NCBI RefSeq assembly: GCF_002843305.1
Contig: NZ_PGSG01000110.1
Location: forward strand, 155,484 to 219,483
DNA from: Streptomyces barkulensis
GTDB lineage: Bacteria; Actinomycetota; Actinomycetes; Streptomycetales; Streptomycetaceae
Length of the DNA stretch: 64,000 nucleotides
Direction: 5' to 3'
Shown here: positions 1 to 8,320 of the stretch, one piece after another
Position numbering within the stretch: position 1 is the stretch's first letter
How the letters are laid out: every line of letters starts with the position of its first letter
The notes under the pieces: generated by a model
Seen by the model: only the letters and a program-made list of their open reading frames with translations
Databases searched by the model: none
Told to the model about the DNA's origin: nothing
Position numbers and translations under genes: made by a program

Positions 1-6
1 GGCGCC

Positions 7-1569
7 TCAGCGAGTGGAGACCGTGCCCGACACGGCGTCGCCGTCAGAGGAGGGCGGGTGGTCGACGAACCTCCGCTCCACCTCGGCCCGTTCGGCCTCC
101 GACGGGTCGCTGTCGAGGGAGTCGAGCAGTGCGTCGCGCGCCGTGCTGCCCTCGGGCCGCACCAGCCCGACGACGACGTACAGCGTCAGCGAGGTGAGGA
201 CCGGCAGTCCGACGTTCGCGGTCTGCCCGGCGTCCTCCACCCCCCAGTAGAGATACGCCCAGACCGCCAGGCCGCCCGCCCAGGAGACCAGTGCCGCGCG
301 CGGCCCGTGACGCCGGAACCAGGGCAGCAGGCCCAGCATCAGCGGAATGGAGATCGGCCCCATGGTGGCGGCGACGATGCTCACCACGACCGTCATGATG
401 AAGCCGTCCGGGTCGGCGAGGAGGGCGAGAGCCATGCTGAACGTGACGAAGGCGACCGTGGTGACCCGCGCGAACAGCAGCTGCCCGGCCTCCGTCAGAC
501 GCCGTACGCGAGGGACGACCAGCGGGGCGAGGTCGCGGGTGATGACGGCGGTGATGACGTTGGAGTCGGAGGCCACCATGGCCATGGTGTGGGAGAAGAA
601 ACCGGCCAGGAGCAGTCCGATGAGCCCGGCGGGCAGCAGTTCCTGGGCGAGCATGATGTACGACTTCTCGCCGTCGTCCAGACCGGGGACGACGAGAGGG
701 GCGGCGATCATCGGGACGAAGAGGATGAACGGCCACACGATCCACAGGAAGCTGGAGAGCAGTGCCGATCTCCTGGCCCGCGAGCCGGAGGGCGCGGCCA
801 TGTAGCGCTGCGCCAGGTTCCACATGCCGCCGTTGTACTCGAAGGTCTTCACCAGCAGGAACGCCATGATCAGCCCGGTGGTGACGGGGCCGCTGACCGG
901 GTCGCCGCGGCCGGCCGGGAGGTCGTCCCACATCGTCCAGAGTGTGGCCACCCCGTCGAGGTGGGCGAAGAGGGCGAAGAGCATCGCGAACCCGGCGACG
1001 GCCTGGATGACGAACTGGCCGAAGTCGGTGAGGACGTCGGCCCACAGGCCGCCGAACGCCATGTAGAGCATGGTGCAGGCGCCGGTCAGGGCTATGCCCC
1101 ACACCAGCGGAATGTCCGCGAACCCCTGGAGCAGCAGGGCGATGGCGACCCACTTCGCGGCGATGTCCACCACCTTGAGCGCGGTTCCGCTGTAGGCGAG
1201 GACCTGCTGGGTGGGCAGGTCGTAGCGGACGGCGAGGTAGGCGAGCGGCGAGTTGACGCCGTGTCCGGCGCGCAGCCGGTTCCAGCGCGCGGCGAAGAGG
1301 AAGGCGCCGACGCCGATGCCCAGTCCAATGGTGAGGGGCCACCAGAAGTAGACGGTGACGCCGTGGTCATACGCGACCGCGGCGAAGGTCACGAACATGA
1401 TCGCGCTGTAGCCGGACATGTGGTGCGATATCCCGGAGAGCCACCACGGGATACGGCCGCGGGCCGTGAAGAAGTCGGCGATGGTGTGGATGCGTTTCCT
1501 CGACCACAGGCCGATGCCCACCATCACGAGGAAGTACGCGCCCAGCACGGTCCAGTCCAGTGCGGCCAT
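7..1569 (-). CDS. Sodium:solute symporter (SSS) family transporter, probably for uronate/aldarate
   Basis: A 520-residue integral membrane protein with about 13 hydrophobic segments. It opens with a first helix (LGAYFLVMVGIGLW), and a following DFFTARGRIPWWLSGIS stretch is typical of the SSS family, in which solute uptake is driven by a Na+ gradient. The C-terminus is a hydrophilic acidic tail. The ATG at 1569 is supported by AAAGGAG five bases upstream. The gene has its own promoter and operator-like repeats. Just upstream, on the same strand but behind a terminator, lies a ketodeoxyglucarate dehydratase, and beyond it a divergent uronate dehydrogenase. I therefore infer uptake of a hexuronate or aldarate. 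Family membership is secure; the substrate is inferred from neighbours only. Confidence 0.85.
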   Translation of the reverse strand: MAALDWTVLGAYFLVMVGIGLWSRKRIHTIADFFTARGRIPWWLSGISHHMSGYSAIMFVTFAAVAYDHGVTVYFWWPLTIGLGIGVGAFLFAARWNRLRAGHGVNSPLAYLAVRYDLPTQQVLAYSGTALKVVDIAAKWVAIALLLQGFADIPLVWGIALTGACTMLYMAFGGLWADVLTDFGQFVIQAVAGFAMLFALFAHLDGVATLWTMWDDLPAGRGDPVSGPVTTGLIMAFLLVKTFEYNGGMWNLAQRYMAAPSGSRARRSALLSSFLWIVWPFILFVPMIAAPLVVPGLDDGEKSYIMLAQELLPAGLIGLLLAGFFSHTMAMVASDSNVITAVITRDLAPLVVPRVRRLTEAGQLLFARVTTVAFVTFSMALALLADPDGFIMTVVVSIVAATMGPISIPLMLGLLPWFRRHGPRAALVSWAGGLAVWAYLYWGVEDAGQTANVGLPVLTSLTLYVVVGLVRPEGSTARDALLDSLDSDPSEAERAEVERRFVDHPPSSDGDAVSGTVSTR

Positions 1570-1583
1570 GACGGCTCCTTTGG

Positions 1584-1616
1584 TTCATAGATGTGAACTA
1601 CTGTCAACTCTATGAA
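1584..1616. promoter_or_regulatory. Operator-like inverted repeats in the symporter leader
   Basis: TTCATAG (1584-1590) and CTATGAA (1610-1616) form an inverted repeat. Nested inside it is GTTCA-N6-TGAAC (1583-1598). Both lie at or just downstream of the predicted start of transcription, so a repressor bound here would block the symporter. The cognate regulator is not in this window. Confidence 0.4.
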
Positions 1617-1627
1617 TGCGTGCCGTC

Positions 1628-1656
1628 ACAGTAGGAGCGCCCTCGTGGGGCGTCAA
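1628..1656 (-). promoter_or_regulatory. Vegetative promoter of the symporter gene
   Basis: On the minus strand, TTGACG (1656-1651), a 17-base spacer, and TACTGT (1633-1628) match the HrdB-type consensus. Transcription would start near 1621, about 50 bases before the ATG. Confidence 0.5.
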
Positions 1657-1763
1657 TACGCGTGAACAGTTGGAGCGGCAAGAGGAGTTGAGTCGATCGA
1701 GCCCTGGATCGATGTTCACGTACATGGAAGCCGATGCGGCTCTGCCCTCTTTCGGGGATGTCC

Positions 1764-1792
1764 GCGCGGAGGCCCGGTCCGGGCCTCCGCGC
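1764..1792 (-). terminator. Hairpin terminator after the dehydratase gene
   Basis: A perfect 14-bp stem (1764-1777 with 1779-1792, single-base loop, GC-rich, no T tract) sits a few bases after the stop of the dehydratase gene, as is usual for Streptomyces terminators. It separates that gene from the symporter. Confidence 0.6.
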
Positions 1793-1797
1793 CCGCC

Positions 1798-2724
1798 TCA
1801 GGCCAGCAGGGCGCGCCCGTGTTCCATCAGGGCGGACAGTTCCTCGATGTGCGCGCCGTCCGGCTCGCTCAGCGGCGGACGCACCTCGCCCACGTCCAGA
1901 CCGCGCAGGCGCACCCCGGCCTTGACCAGCGAGACCGCGTAGCCGCGCCCCTTGTTCCGCAGCTCCACCAGGGGGCGGTAGAAGCCGTCGATCAGCCGGC
2001 GCACGGTGGCGTCGTCGCCCCCGTCGAAGGCGCGGTGGAAGGCGACGGCGATCTCCGGTGCGAAACAGAAGGCGGCGGAGGAGTAGAGGCCGACCCCGAT
2101 GCCCCGGTAGGCGAGGCAGGTGAGTTCGGCGGTGGGCAGCCCGTTGAAGTACAGGAACTCGCGGCCGGGCTCCGCGGTGCGCACCGCGCTGACGATCCGC
2201 TGCATCAGGTCGAGGTCGCCGACGCCGTCCTTCAGACCCGCGATCCGGGGGTGGCGGGCGAGCTCGGCCACCGTGGCCGGTGCGAGGACGGCGTTGTCCC
2301 GCTGGTAGACGATGACGTCCAGCCCGGTGGAGTCCGCGAGGGCGGTGTAGTGGGCCCGCAGCCCCTCCTGGCCGGGTACGACCAGATAGGGGGGCATGGC
2401 CAGAAGTCCGTCGGCGCCCGCCTCCTCCGCGGCGCGGGCGTACCGCACGGCGAGGGCGGTGCCGTAGCCGGTGCCCGCGACCACCGGCACCCGCCCCGCC
2501 GCCTCCGTCACCGCCGCGAAGACGCACGCGCCGTACTCCTCGGGGGTCAGGGCGTGGAACTCGCCGGTGCCGCAGCAGGCGAAGACGGCGGCGGCACCGG
2601 CGTCGATGCCGCCGCGCACATGCGCCCGGAACACATCGGTGTCGAGGGCGCCGTCCGGTCCGTACGCGGTGACGGGGAAGAAGAGCAGGCCGTCGAGCCG
2701 GGCGGCGAGAGGAGGTGTGGTCAC
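1798..2724 (-). CDS. kdgD: 5-dehydro-4-deoxyglucarate dehydratase (DapA superfamily)
   Basis: A 308-residue TIM-barrel class I lyase-like protein. The family dehydrates and decarboxylates 5-dehydro-4-deoxyglucarate to 2,5-dioxopentanoate (EC 4.2.1.41). Visible are the N-terminal GLLFFPVTAYGPDG strand, the GTGEF loop (GT-GEF in place of the GTTGE of DapA), the VYQRDNA segment and the Schiff-base lysine region IAGLKDGVGD. The start is GTG at 2724, with AGGGAG five bases upstream; a longer in-frame ATG at 2784 has no such site. The divergent neighbour is uronate dehydrogenase. Together they give uronate to aldarate to ketodeoxyaldarate to 2,5-dioxopentanoate. The aldarate dehydratase and the semialdehyde dehydrogenase are not in the window. 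Confidence 0.85.
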   Translation of the reverse strand: MTTPPLAARLDGLLFFPVTAYGPDGALDTDVFRAHVRGGIDAGAAAVFACCGTGEFHALTPEEYGACVFAAVTEAAGRVPVVAGTGYGTALAVRYARAAEEAGADGLLAMPPYLVVPGQEGLRAHYTALADSTGLDVIVYQRDNAVLAPATVAELARHPRIAGLKDGVGDLDLMQRIVSAVRTAEPGREFLYFNGLPTAELTCLAYRGIGVGLYSSAAFCFAPEIAVAFHRAFDGGDDATVRRLIDGFYRPLVELRNKGRGYAVSLVKAGVRLRGLDVGEVRPPLSEPDGAHIEELSALMEHGRALLA

Positions 2725-2768
2725 GGCACTCCCTGGGTGTCGCGGGCTGGGTGTCGCGGGGCGGTAGA

Positions 2769-2802
2769 CGCTGTACATATTCACGACCGCTGTCCATATT
2801 CA
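2769..2802. promoter_or_regulatory. Paired 15-bp direct repeats upstream of the dehydratase gene
   Basis: CGCTGTACATATTCA (2769-2783) and CGCTGTCCATATTCA (2788-2802) differ at one position and are offset by 19 bases, about two helical turns. This is the arrangement expected for two regulator dimers bound side by side. TTCATGAA (2799-2806) is a palindrome overlapping the second copy. The site lies in the divergent intergenic region and could control either gene. Confidence 0.45.
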
Positions 2803-2883
2803 TGAACACCGTTACGGTAGGGCAGGGGTTCACCGTGGTCAAGACGGTCCGCTGCTGCGGGAGTGCCGCCCGGTCGGAGGCGC

Positions 2884-2899
2884 GGGAAAGCGCTTTCCC
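2884..2899. promoter_or_regulatory. Perfect LacI-family-type operator
   Basis: GGGAAAGCGCTTTCCC is a perfect 16-bp palindrome with the central CG flanked by AAAGCGCTTT, the classic shape of a LacI/GalR-family operator. It sits seven bases upstream of the -35 box of the uronate dehydrogenase promoter. No LacI gene is in the window. Confidence 0.6.
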
Positions 2900-2905
2900 T
2901 TACAC

Positions 2906-2934
2906 TTGACGACGTCGGGGCGACCTCCTACCGT
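2906..2934 (+). promoter_or_regulatory. Promoter of uronate dehydrogenase
   Basis: TTGACG (2906-2911), 17-base spacer, TACCGT (2929-2934). The start of transcription would be near 2941, about 90 bases before the ATG. The LacI-type palindrome lies directly upstream. Confidence 0.5.
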
Positions 2935-3030
2935 CTCCACAGTTGTGAATGACGATCGGTGATTCGCTCCTTCGTCGAGCCCGCTCGGCGTGTGCGCGCC
3001 GGCCTCCCCACCGCACCGAGGAGACAGCCC

Positions 3031-3861
3031 ATGCCCGCCCCCAGAACCGTCCTGCTCACCGGTGCCGCGGGCGGCCTCGGCACCCTGATGCGGGGACTGC
3101 TCCCCTCCTACGGCCACACCCTCCGGCTCCTCGACGTCGCTCCCGTCGAGCCGCTTCCCGGAGCGGGGGAGCGGGCCGAGGAGACGATCACCGCCGACCT
3201 CGCGGACCGGGCGGCCCTGCGCGAGGCCGTGCGGGGCGTGGACGCCGTGGTCCATCTCGCCGGGATCTCCCTGGAGGCCCCCTTCGAGAAGATCGTGCGG
3301 GCGAACATCGAGGGCACCTACAACCTCTACGAGGCGGTCCGCGAGGAGGGCGTCGGACGCGTCGTCTTCGCCTCCTCCAACCACGCCGTCGGCTACACCC
3401 CCCGTCCGCGCGAGGGCGATCCGCTGATTCCGGTGGACACCCCGCGCCGCCCCGACACCTTCTACGGGCTGTCGAAGTGCTTCGGCGAGGACCTGGCCCA
3501 GCTCTACTGGGACCGGCACGGCATCGAGACCGTCTCCATCCGCATCGGCTCCTGCTTCCCCGAACCCACGACGGTGCGGATGCTCTCGGTCTGGATGAGC
3601 CCCGCCGACGGGGCCCGGCTGCTGCACGCCGCCCTGACCGCCGAGGGCGTCGGGCACACCGTCGTCCACGGCTCCTCCGCCAACACCCGGCTGTGGTGGG
3701 ACCTCTCCTCGGCCCGGGCCCTGGGGTACGAGCCGCAGGACGACTCCGAGCCGTACGCGGCCGAGCTCATCGCCGAACAGGGCGAACTCGATCCGGACCG
3801 GCCGGAACACGCCCGCCTGGGCGGTCACTTCACCACCGAACCGCCGATCTGGCCGCACTGA
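3031..3861 (+). CDS. udh: Uronate dehydrogenase, NAD-dependent (extended SDR family)
   Basis: A 276-residue Rossmann-fold protein. It has LLTGAAGGLG near the N-terminus, an ASSNHAVGY strand carrying the catalytic serine, and YGLSKCFGEDLA, the Y-x3-K active site. RIGSCFPEP and LSVWMS further on are distinctive of uronate dehydrogenases, which oxidise D-galacturonate or D-glucuronate to the aldarolactone (EC 1.1.1.203). The ATG at 3031 follows GAGGAGA by six bases. A LacI-type palindrome and a good promoter lie upstream. The divergent ketodeoxyglucarate dehydratase and nearby symporter support a role in uronate catabolism. Confidence 0.88.
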   Translation: MPAPRTVLLTGAAGGLGTLMRGLLPSYGHTLRLLDVAPVEPLPGAGERAEETITADLADRAALREAVRGVDAVVHLAGISLEAPFEKIVRANIEGTYNLYEAVREEGVGRVVFASSNHAVGYTPRPREGDPLIPVDTPRRPDTFYGLSKCFGEDLAQLYWDRHGIETVSIRIGSCFPEPTTVRMLSVWMSPADGARLLHAALTAEGVGHTVVHGSSANTRLWWDLSSARALGYEPQDDSEPYAAELIAEQGELDPDRPEHARLGGHFTTEPPIWPH

Positions 3862-3862
3862 C

Positions 3863-3934
3863 CAGCCGCCCAGCCGCCCAGCCGCCCAGCCGCCCAGCCG
3901 CCCAGCCGCCCAGCCGCCCAGCCGCCCAGCCGCC
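3863..3934. repeat. Perfect 8-bp tandem repeat, nine copies
   Basis: The unit CAGCCGCC is repeated nine times without error immediately after the udh stop codon and before the end of the converging phosphatase gene. The run can pair only with itself after slippage, so copy number is likely variable between isolates. No spacer structure is present, so it is not a CRISPR array. Confidence 0.9.
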
Positions 3935-3978
3935 CCGTCGCTCCGGTGATCCGTCGCTCCGGCGGACGCCGGGCCGTC

Positions 3979-6666
3979 TCAGCCCAGGTCGTCGAACATG
4001 GCCAGCAGCGCCTGCTCGTCCGCCTCCCCCAGGGCGGGCTCCTCCCGGCGGCCGGAGCCGGAGTCCTCGGGGCGCGGCACCTGCTCGGCCCACACCGTCT
4101 TCCCCCGCGACATGTAGCGCACCCCCCAGTTCCTGGTGAACTGCGCCACCAGGAACAGGCCGCGCCCACCCTCCTCGGTCACCCCGGCACGCCGGATGCG
4201 GGGGGAGGAGTTGCTGCGGTCGGAGACCTCGCAGAGCAGGGACGCGCCGCGCAGCAGTCGCAGCCGTACAGGCCCCCCGCCGCCGTACCGCACGGCGTTG
4301 GTGACCAGCTCGCTCACCACCAGGCCGGTGCCGTACTCCAGTTCCGGCAGGCTCCACTCGTCCAGCTGCCGCCGGGTCAGCGCCCTGGCATCGGCGACCA
4401 CCGACGGGTCGGAGGGCAGCTCCCAGGACGCCACCCGGTCGGCGGGCAGCGCGTGCACACGGGCCAGCAGCAGGGCCACGTCGTCCCGGGGGCCGTCCCG
4501 GGCCCCGTCGTGCGGGTCGCCGGGCAGCAGGGCGCCGGTGACCCGGTCGCAGATCCGCTCCAGAGACGGCTCCGGCGGTGAAGACGGCGGCGAATCCGTA
4601 CCGCGCAGCGCTGAGGTGAGCAGCCCCGTGCGCGCTTCGGTGTCGCCGTAGCCGCGGCCCTCCTTGAGCAGGCCGTCGGTGTACAGCGCCAGCAGACTGC
4701 CCGCGGGCAGCTCCACGGTGGCGGACTCGTAGGGCTGGAGCCCGCCGAGCCCCAGCGGCGGCCCGGCCGGCAGGTCCAGCGTCCGCGTTCCGCCGCCGGG
4801 CAGCACGGCGACGGGCGGCGGATGCCCGGCGCGGGCGGCCGTACAGCGGCAGGTCACCGGGTCGTACACCGCGTACAGGCAGGTCGCGGCCGTGGCCGGG
4901 TCGTCGGGCGCGCGGCCGACCAGGTCGTCCAGGTGGGCCAGCACCTCCTCCGGCGGCATGTCCAGATCGGCCAGGGTGCGCACCGCCGTGCGCAGCCGGC
5001 CCATGGTGGCCGCCGCCTCCAGCCCGTGGCCCGCCACGTCCCCGACGACCAGCGCCGAACGCATCCCGGACAGCGGGATCGCGTCGAACCAGTCGCCGCC
5101 CACCCCGCTCCTGGCGTCGGCCGGCAGATAGCGGTGGGCGAGATCGACGGCGGCCAGCCGGGGCGTGTCACGCGGCAGCAGACTGCGCTGCAGGGTCAGG
5201 GCGGCGTCACGCTCCCGGCTGAAGCGGCGGGCGTTGTCCACGCTGATCGCGGTGCGGGCCGCCAGCTCACCCGCCAGGGCCAGGTCGTCCTCCTCGTAGG
5301 TGCGCGCCCTGCCGCGCCGGTAGAAACCGGCCAGGCCCAGGACGGCGCCCCCGACACGCAGTGGCGCGGCCAGATACGAGTGCTCGCCCTCGCCGAGCAG
5401 TTCGCGCAGCAGTTCACCGGGGTGGGCGCCGCTCAGGGAGGGGGCCGTGAGGATCTCGGTCCGCACCGAGTCCGCGACGGGCCGCCCGGCCTCCAGGCAC
5501 CGGGCCTGCGGAGTGCCGGGCGCGTAGCCGACCGGGGCGTCCGCGCCGTCGCCCGGCGCGCCCTCCGCCCGCCCTCCGCCCCGTACGGCCACCCGGCGCA
5601 GCGCCGGCGCTGCGCCGGGGGTTCCCGGCGGGGGCTCCTCGCCGGCCAGGACGTCCTCGGCCAGGTCCACCACGACGACGTCGGCGAACCTCGGAACGGT
5701 GATCTCCGCCAGTTCCTCCGCCGTGCGCCGGATGTCCAGTGTGGTGCCGATCCGGGTGCCCGCCTCGTTCAGCAGCGACAGCCGCCGACGGGCCTCGACG
5801 GCCAGGCGGCCGACCCCCGGCTCGCCCACCATCAGCAGCCACGCTTCGGGGCCGCCGCCCTCCGTCCCGCCGGGCCGGCGCTCCCGTTCCGCCTCCCGCG
5901 GCCCCTCCGCCTCCCGCGGCCCCTCCGGCTCCTGCCGTACACCGCCAGGTACGTCCGTCTCCTCCCGAGTGTCCGCGGGCCGCCCGGCGGGGGAGGGCGG
6001 ACGCAGCAGCGGCACCCTCCGGCCGTCCGGGCCGCCCGCCGCGGCCGCGGGCGCTCCCGGTGCGGTGACGGTGGAGCGGGCCTCCCGGAAACTGATCTCG
6101 ACGGCGGCGCCCTCCGCGTCGCCGTGGTGCAGGAGTTTGCGCCGCAGCGTCGCCACCCGCCCGCCCGTCAGCGGCACCTCGGCGAACGTCTCGCTGCTGG
6201 AGGAGATCAACTCGGTGGCGGTCTCCAGCAGCGCCAGCTCCTCTCGCGGGGCCAGCCGGGGCGCCGCCCCGCCGCGCCGGGCCGGCGTCCCCGAGGCGAG
6301 ATCGATCTCGGCGTGCTCGCCGCGCCGCCTGGCCCGCAGGAACGACTCCATCAGGCCGCGTTCCCGGGCCGATCCCATCTCCAGCAGCCGCTCGCCGATG
6401 CGGTCGGTGGCGTTCTGGAGCATCAGCGCCATCCCGGGCCTGGCCAGCTCTATGGGGACCGAGAGGTTCACCGCGCCCTGCACGGTGCCGCCCACCGGGT
6501 CGCGCACCGGGGCGGCCATGCAGGTCAGCGTCTTGAGGCTGTGCAGGAAGTGCTCGTGCCCGACGACCACGAACGGGGCCCGGGTGCTCAGCACCATGCT
6601 GACGCTGCTGGTTCCCATGAACCGCTCGTCGACATTGGCGCCCGGGACGAGGGAGGCGGCGTCCAT
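3979..6666 (-). CDS. SpoIIE-type PP2C phosphatase with GAF sensor and HATPase domains (downstream part of a frameshifted gene)
   Basis: The open frame gives 895 residues. Residues 1-90 are the second half of a sigma-54-activator-like GAF domain (TCMAAPVRDPVGG). About 295-490 is a second GAF domain. About 500-710 is a SpoIIE/RsbU-type PP2C domain (GGDWFDAIPL, VGDVAGHG). About 760-870 is an RsbW-like HATPase (SELVTNAVRYG, GRGLFLV). Such proteins dephosphorylate anti-anti-sigma factors and act in sigma-factor switching. The first half of the N-terminal GAF domain is present upstream (6676-6964) but in another frame. The two join if one G is removed from a G7 run at 6676-6682, giving 994 residues. 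As the sequence stands the ATG at 6666 would be an internal start without its sensor N-terminus. Confidence 0.75.
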   Translation of the reverse strand: MDAASLVPGANVDERFMGTSSVSMVLSTRAPFVVVGHEHFLHSLKTLTCMAAPVRDPVGGTVQGAVNLSVPIELARPGMALMLQNATDRIGERLLEMGSARERGLMESFLRARRRGEHAEIDLASGTPARRGGAAPRLAPREELALLETATELISSSSETFAEVPLTGGRVATLRRKLLHHGDAEGAAVEISFREARSTVTAPGAPAAAAGGPDGRRVPLLRPPSPAGRPADTREETDVPGGVRQEPEGPREAEGPREAERERRPGGTEGGGPEAWLLMVGEPGVGRLAVEARRRLSLLNEAGTRIGTTLDIRRTAEELAEITVPRFADVVVVDLAEDVLAGEEPPPGTPGAAPALRRVAVRGGGRAEGAPGDGADAPVGYAPGTPQARCLEAGRPVADSVRTEILTAPSLSGAHPGELLRELLGEGEHSYLAAPLRVGGAVLGLAGFYRRGRARTYEEDDLALAGELAARTAISVDNARRFSRERDAALTLQRSLLPRDTPRLAAVDLAHRYLPADARSGVGGDWFDAIPLSGMRSALVVGDVAGHGLEAAATMGRLRTAVRTLADLDMPPEEVLAHLDDLVGRAPDDPATAATCLYAVYDPVTCRCTAARAGHPPPVAVLPGGGTRTLDLPAGPPLGLGGLQPYESATVELPAGSLLALYTDGLLKEGRGYGDTEARTGLLTSALRGTDSPPSSPPEPSLERICDRVTGALLPGDPHDGARDGPRDDVALLLARVHALPADRVASWELPSDPSVVADARALTRRQLDEWSLPELEYGTGLVVSELVTNAVRYGGGGPVRLRLLRGASLLCEVSDRSNSSPRIRRAGVTEEGGRGLFLVAQFTRNWGVRYMSRGKTVWAEQVPRPEDSGSGRREEPALGEADEQALLAMFDDLG

Positions 6667-6675
6667 CAGCTCCAG

Positions 6676-6964
6676 CCCCCCCGGTCTCCCCGAGCCGGTC
6701 GACGATGTTGGCCCGCGAATCGGTCAGCACCACGGTGACGGGCATCCCGGAGAACCGCTCGTACAGCCGCCGCAGTACCGGCATGGCAGCCCTGACCAGC
6801 CGGGAGTCCGGATCCAGGTCGCTCTCCACGGGTAGCGAGGGATTCTCCTGGTCGACGCCGAGCAGGCGCGATCGCTGCCAGGAGGCGAGGATCTCCGCAC
6901 GCACCTCGGGGGTGGGCGGTCGCACACCGCGGCCGTCCCTCGCGAGGATCGGGAAAGAAGTCAC
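6676..6964 (-). pseudogene. N-terminal segment of the phosphatase gene, out of frame with the rest
   Basis: On the minus strand this encodes the family's usual opening: EILASWQRSRLLGV, DPDSRLVRAAMPVL and VTVVLTDSRANIVDRLGE. It then runs into seven Gs (6682-6676) and leaves frame. With six Gs it would read TGGLELMDAAS and continue into the 895-residue frame. The total from 6964 to 3979 is 2986 bases, one more than a multiple of three, as expected for a single insertion. The start is probably GTG at 6964, close behind a TATTAT box, so the message may be nearly leaderless. Sequencing error, real loss of function and slippage-based switching are all possible. Confidence 0.7.
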
Positions 6965-6973
6965 CGGAACGAA

Positions 6974-7002
6974 ATAATAGGACAAAAAGGGTGGAAGTTC
7001 AT
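6974..7002 (-). promoter_or_regulatory. Promoter of the phosphatase gene
   Basis: On the minus strand ATGAAC (7002-6997), a 17-base spacer and TATTAT (6979-6974). The -10 box ends nine bases before the likely GTG start at 6964. The surrounding 50 bases are unusually AT-rich for this genome. Confidence 0.4.
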
Positions 7003-7228
7003 ATCGGTGTGTCCGGGGCGGCGGGGGAACCCGCGGGGCGGCACCGGCTGCCCCCGCCGCCGCGGGGGCGCGCCCAGCGGCGGCACGTCGCCGAAGGGCC
7101 GCGCGGGACCGTTCTGGAACGGGCGGGCCGGGTGGTGCGCAGCGCCGAGGAGGAGGAGCGAACCCTCCCGGGACGGGCCCCGGAATATTCGCTGCGGTGA
7201 CGGGGCCGCCGACTTCTATGATCGGCGG

Positions 7229-8272
7229 ATGACGGATCCCGTATACCCGGCGAAGCCCCGGCCCGGTGACATGGTCGCGGTGCTGTCCCCCTCGTCCGGC
7301 CTGCCCGGCGTCCTCCCCATGCCGTACGAGCTGGGCCTGCGCAGACTGCGGGAGGAGTTCGGGTTGAAGACGGTGGAGTACCCGGCCTCCAGGAAGATGG
7401 GGTCGACGCCCGGGGAGCGGGCCGCCGACATCCACGCGGCCTTCGCGGACCCCCGTGTCAAGGCCGTGTTCGCCAGCATCGGAGGTGACGACCAGATCAC
7501 CGTCCTGCCCCACCTCGACCGCGACCTCCTCCGCGCCAACCCCAAACCCTTCTTCGGGTACAGCGACAACACCAACCTGCTGCTCCTGCTGCGGAACCTG
7601 GGCATCGTCGGATACCACGGCGGCACGGTGATGGTCGAGCTCGGGCGCCCCGGCGCGATGCACCCGCTGACCGCCGACTCGCTCAGGGCGGCGCTGTTCA
7701 CCTCCGGCGAGTACGAACTCACCGCAGCGGACGCCTACGGGGACATCAGCCGCCCCTGGGACGACCCGCGCACCTTCGACTCCGAACCGGAGATGGAACC
7801 CGCCGACGGCTGGTCCTGGCACAACGGCGACCGGGTGGTCGAGGGGATCAGCTGGGGCGGCGAACTGGAGATCGTCTCCTGGCTGCTGATGGCCGACCGC
7901 GAGGTCCTTCCGGTCGACTCCTACGCCGGCGGCGTGCTCTTCCTGGAGACGTCCGAGGAGATGCCGCGCGCCGAACAGGTCTACCGGATCCTGCGCAACA
8001 TGGGCGAACGCGGTCTGCTCCGGCAGTTCCCGGCGCTGCTGATGGGCAGGGCGAGGAGCTGGTCGTTCGAGAACCGGTTCACCGCCCCGGAGAAGGCACG
8101 GTTCCGCCGGGACCAGCGGGAGGCCGTCCTGCGGGCCCTTGGGCAGTACGCCCCCGACACCATGGCGGTGTTCGACGTCGACCTCGGCCACACCGACCCT
8201 CAGCTCGTCATCCCCGTCGGAGGACGGATCCGGGTGGACGGCCCCGCGCGCCGTATCACGGTCACCTACTGA
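7229..8272 (+). CDS. S66-family LD-carboxypeptidase / MccF-like serine peptidase
   Basis: A 347-residue protein of the S66 family. Members cleave the L,D-bond of muropeptide tetrapeptides or, in MccF, detoxify microcin C-type aminoacyl-nucleotides. Seen here are the N-terminal LSPSSGLPG segment, the nucleophile elbow FFGYSDNT (Ser112), SWGGELEI before the second domain, and a C-terminal DLGHTDPQL carrying the catalytic histidine. No signal peptide is present, which favours a cytoplasmic recycling or detoxification role. A TATGAT box at 7217-7222 lies six bases before the ATG, so translation is probably leaderless. Family assignment is firm; the choice between LdcA-like and MccF-like function is open. 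Confidence 0.82.
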   Translation: MTDPVYPAKPRPGDMVAVLSPSSGLPGVLPMPYELGLRRLREEFGLKTVEYPASRKMGSTPGERAADIHAAFADPRVKAVFASIGGDDQITVLPHLDRDLLRANPKPFFGYSDNTNLLLLLRNLGIVGYHGGTVMVELGRPGAMHPLTADSLRAALFTSGEYELTAADAYGDISRPWDDPRTFDSEPEMEPADGWSWHNGDRVVEGISWGGELEIVSWLLMADREVLPVDSYAGGVLFLETSEEMPRAEQVYRILRNMGERGLLRQFPALLMGRARSWSFENRFTAPEKARFRRDQREAVLRALGQYAPDTMAVFDVDLGHTDPQLVIPVGGRIRVDGPARRITVTY

Positions 8273-8320
8273 GCCGGTCCCCCGGCCGGCAGGGGAACGA
8301 CCCCCATCCCGGCGCCGGCG

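Noticed and set aside
58..1590. Long open frame on the plus strand opposite the symporter
   Set aside because: Its protein is Gly/Arg/Asp/Gln-rich with no recognisable domain; it is the usual mirror frame of a high-GC gene on the other strand.
3863..3934. CRISPR array
   Set aside because: The 8-bp units are contiguous with no spacers and there are no cas genes in the window.
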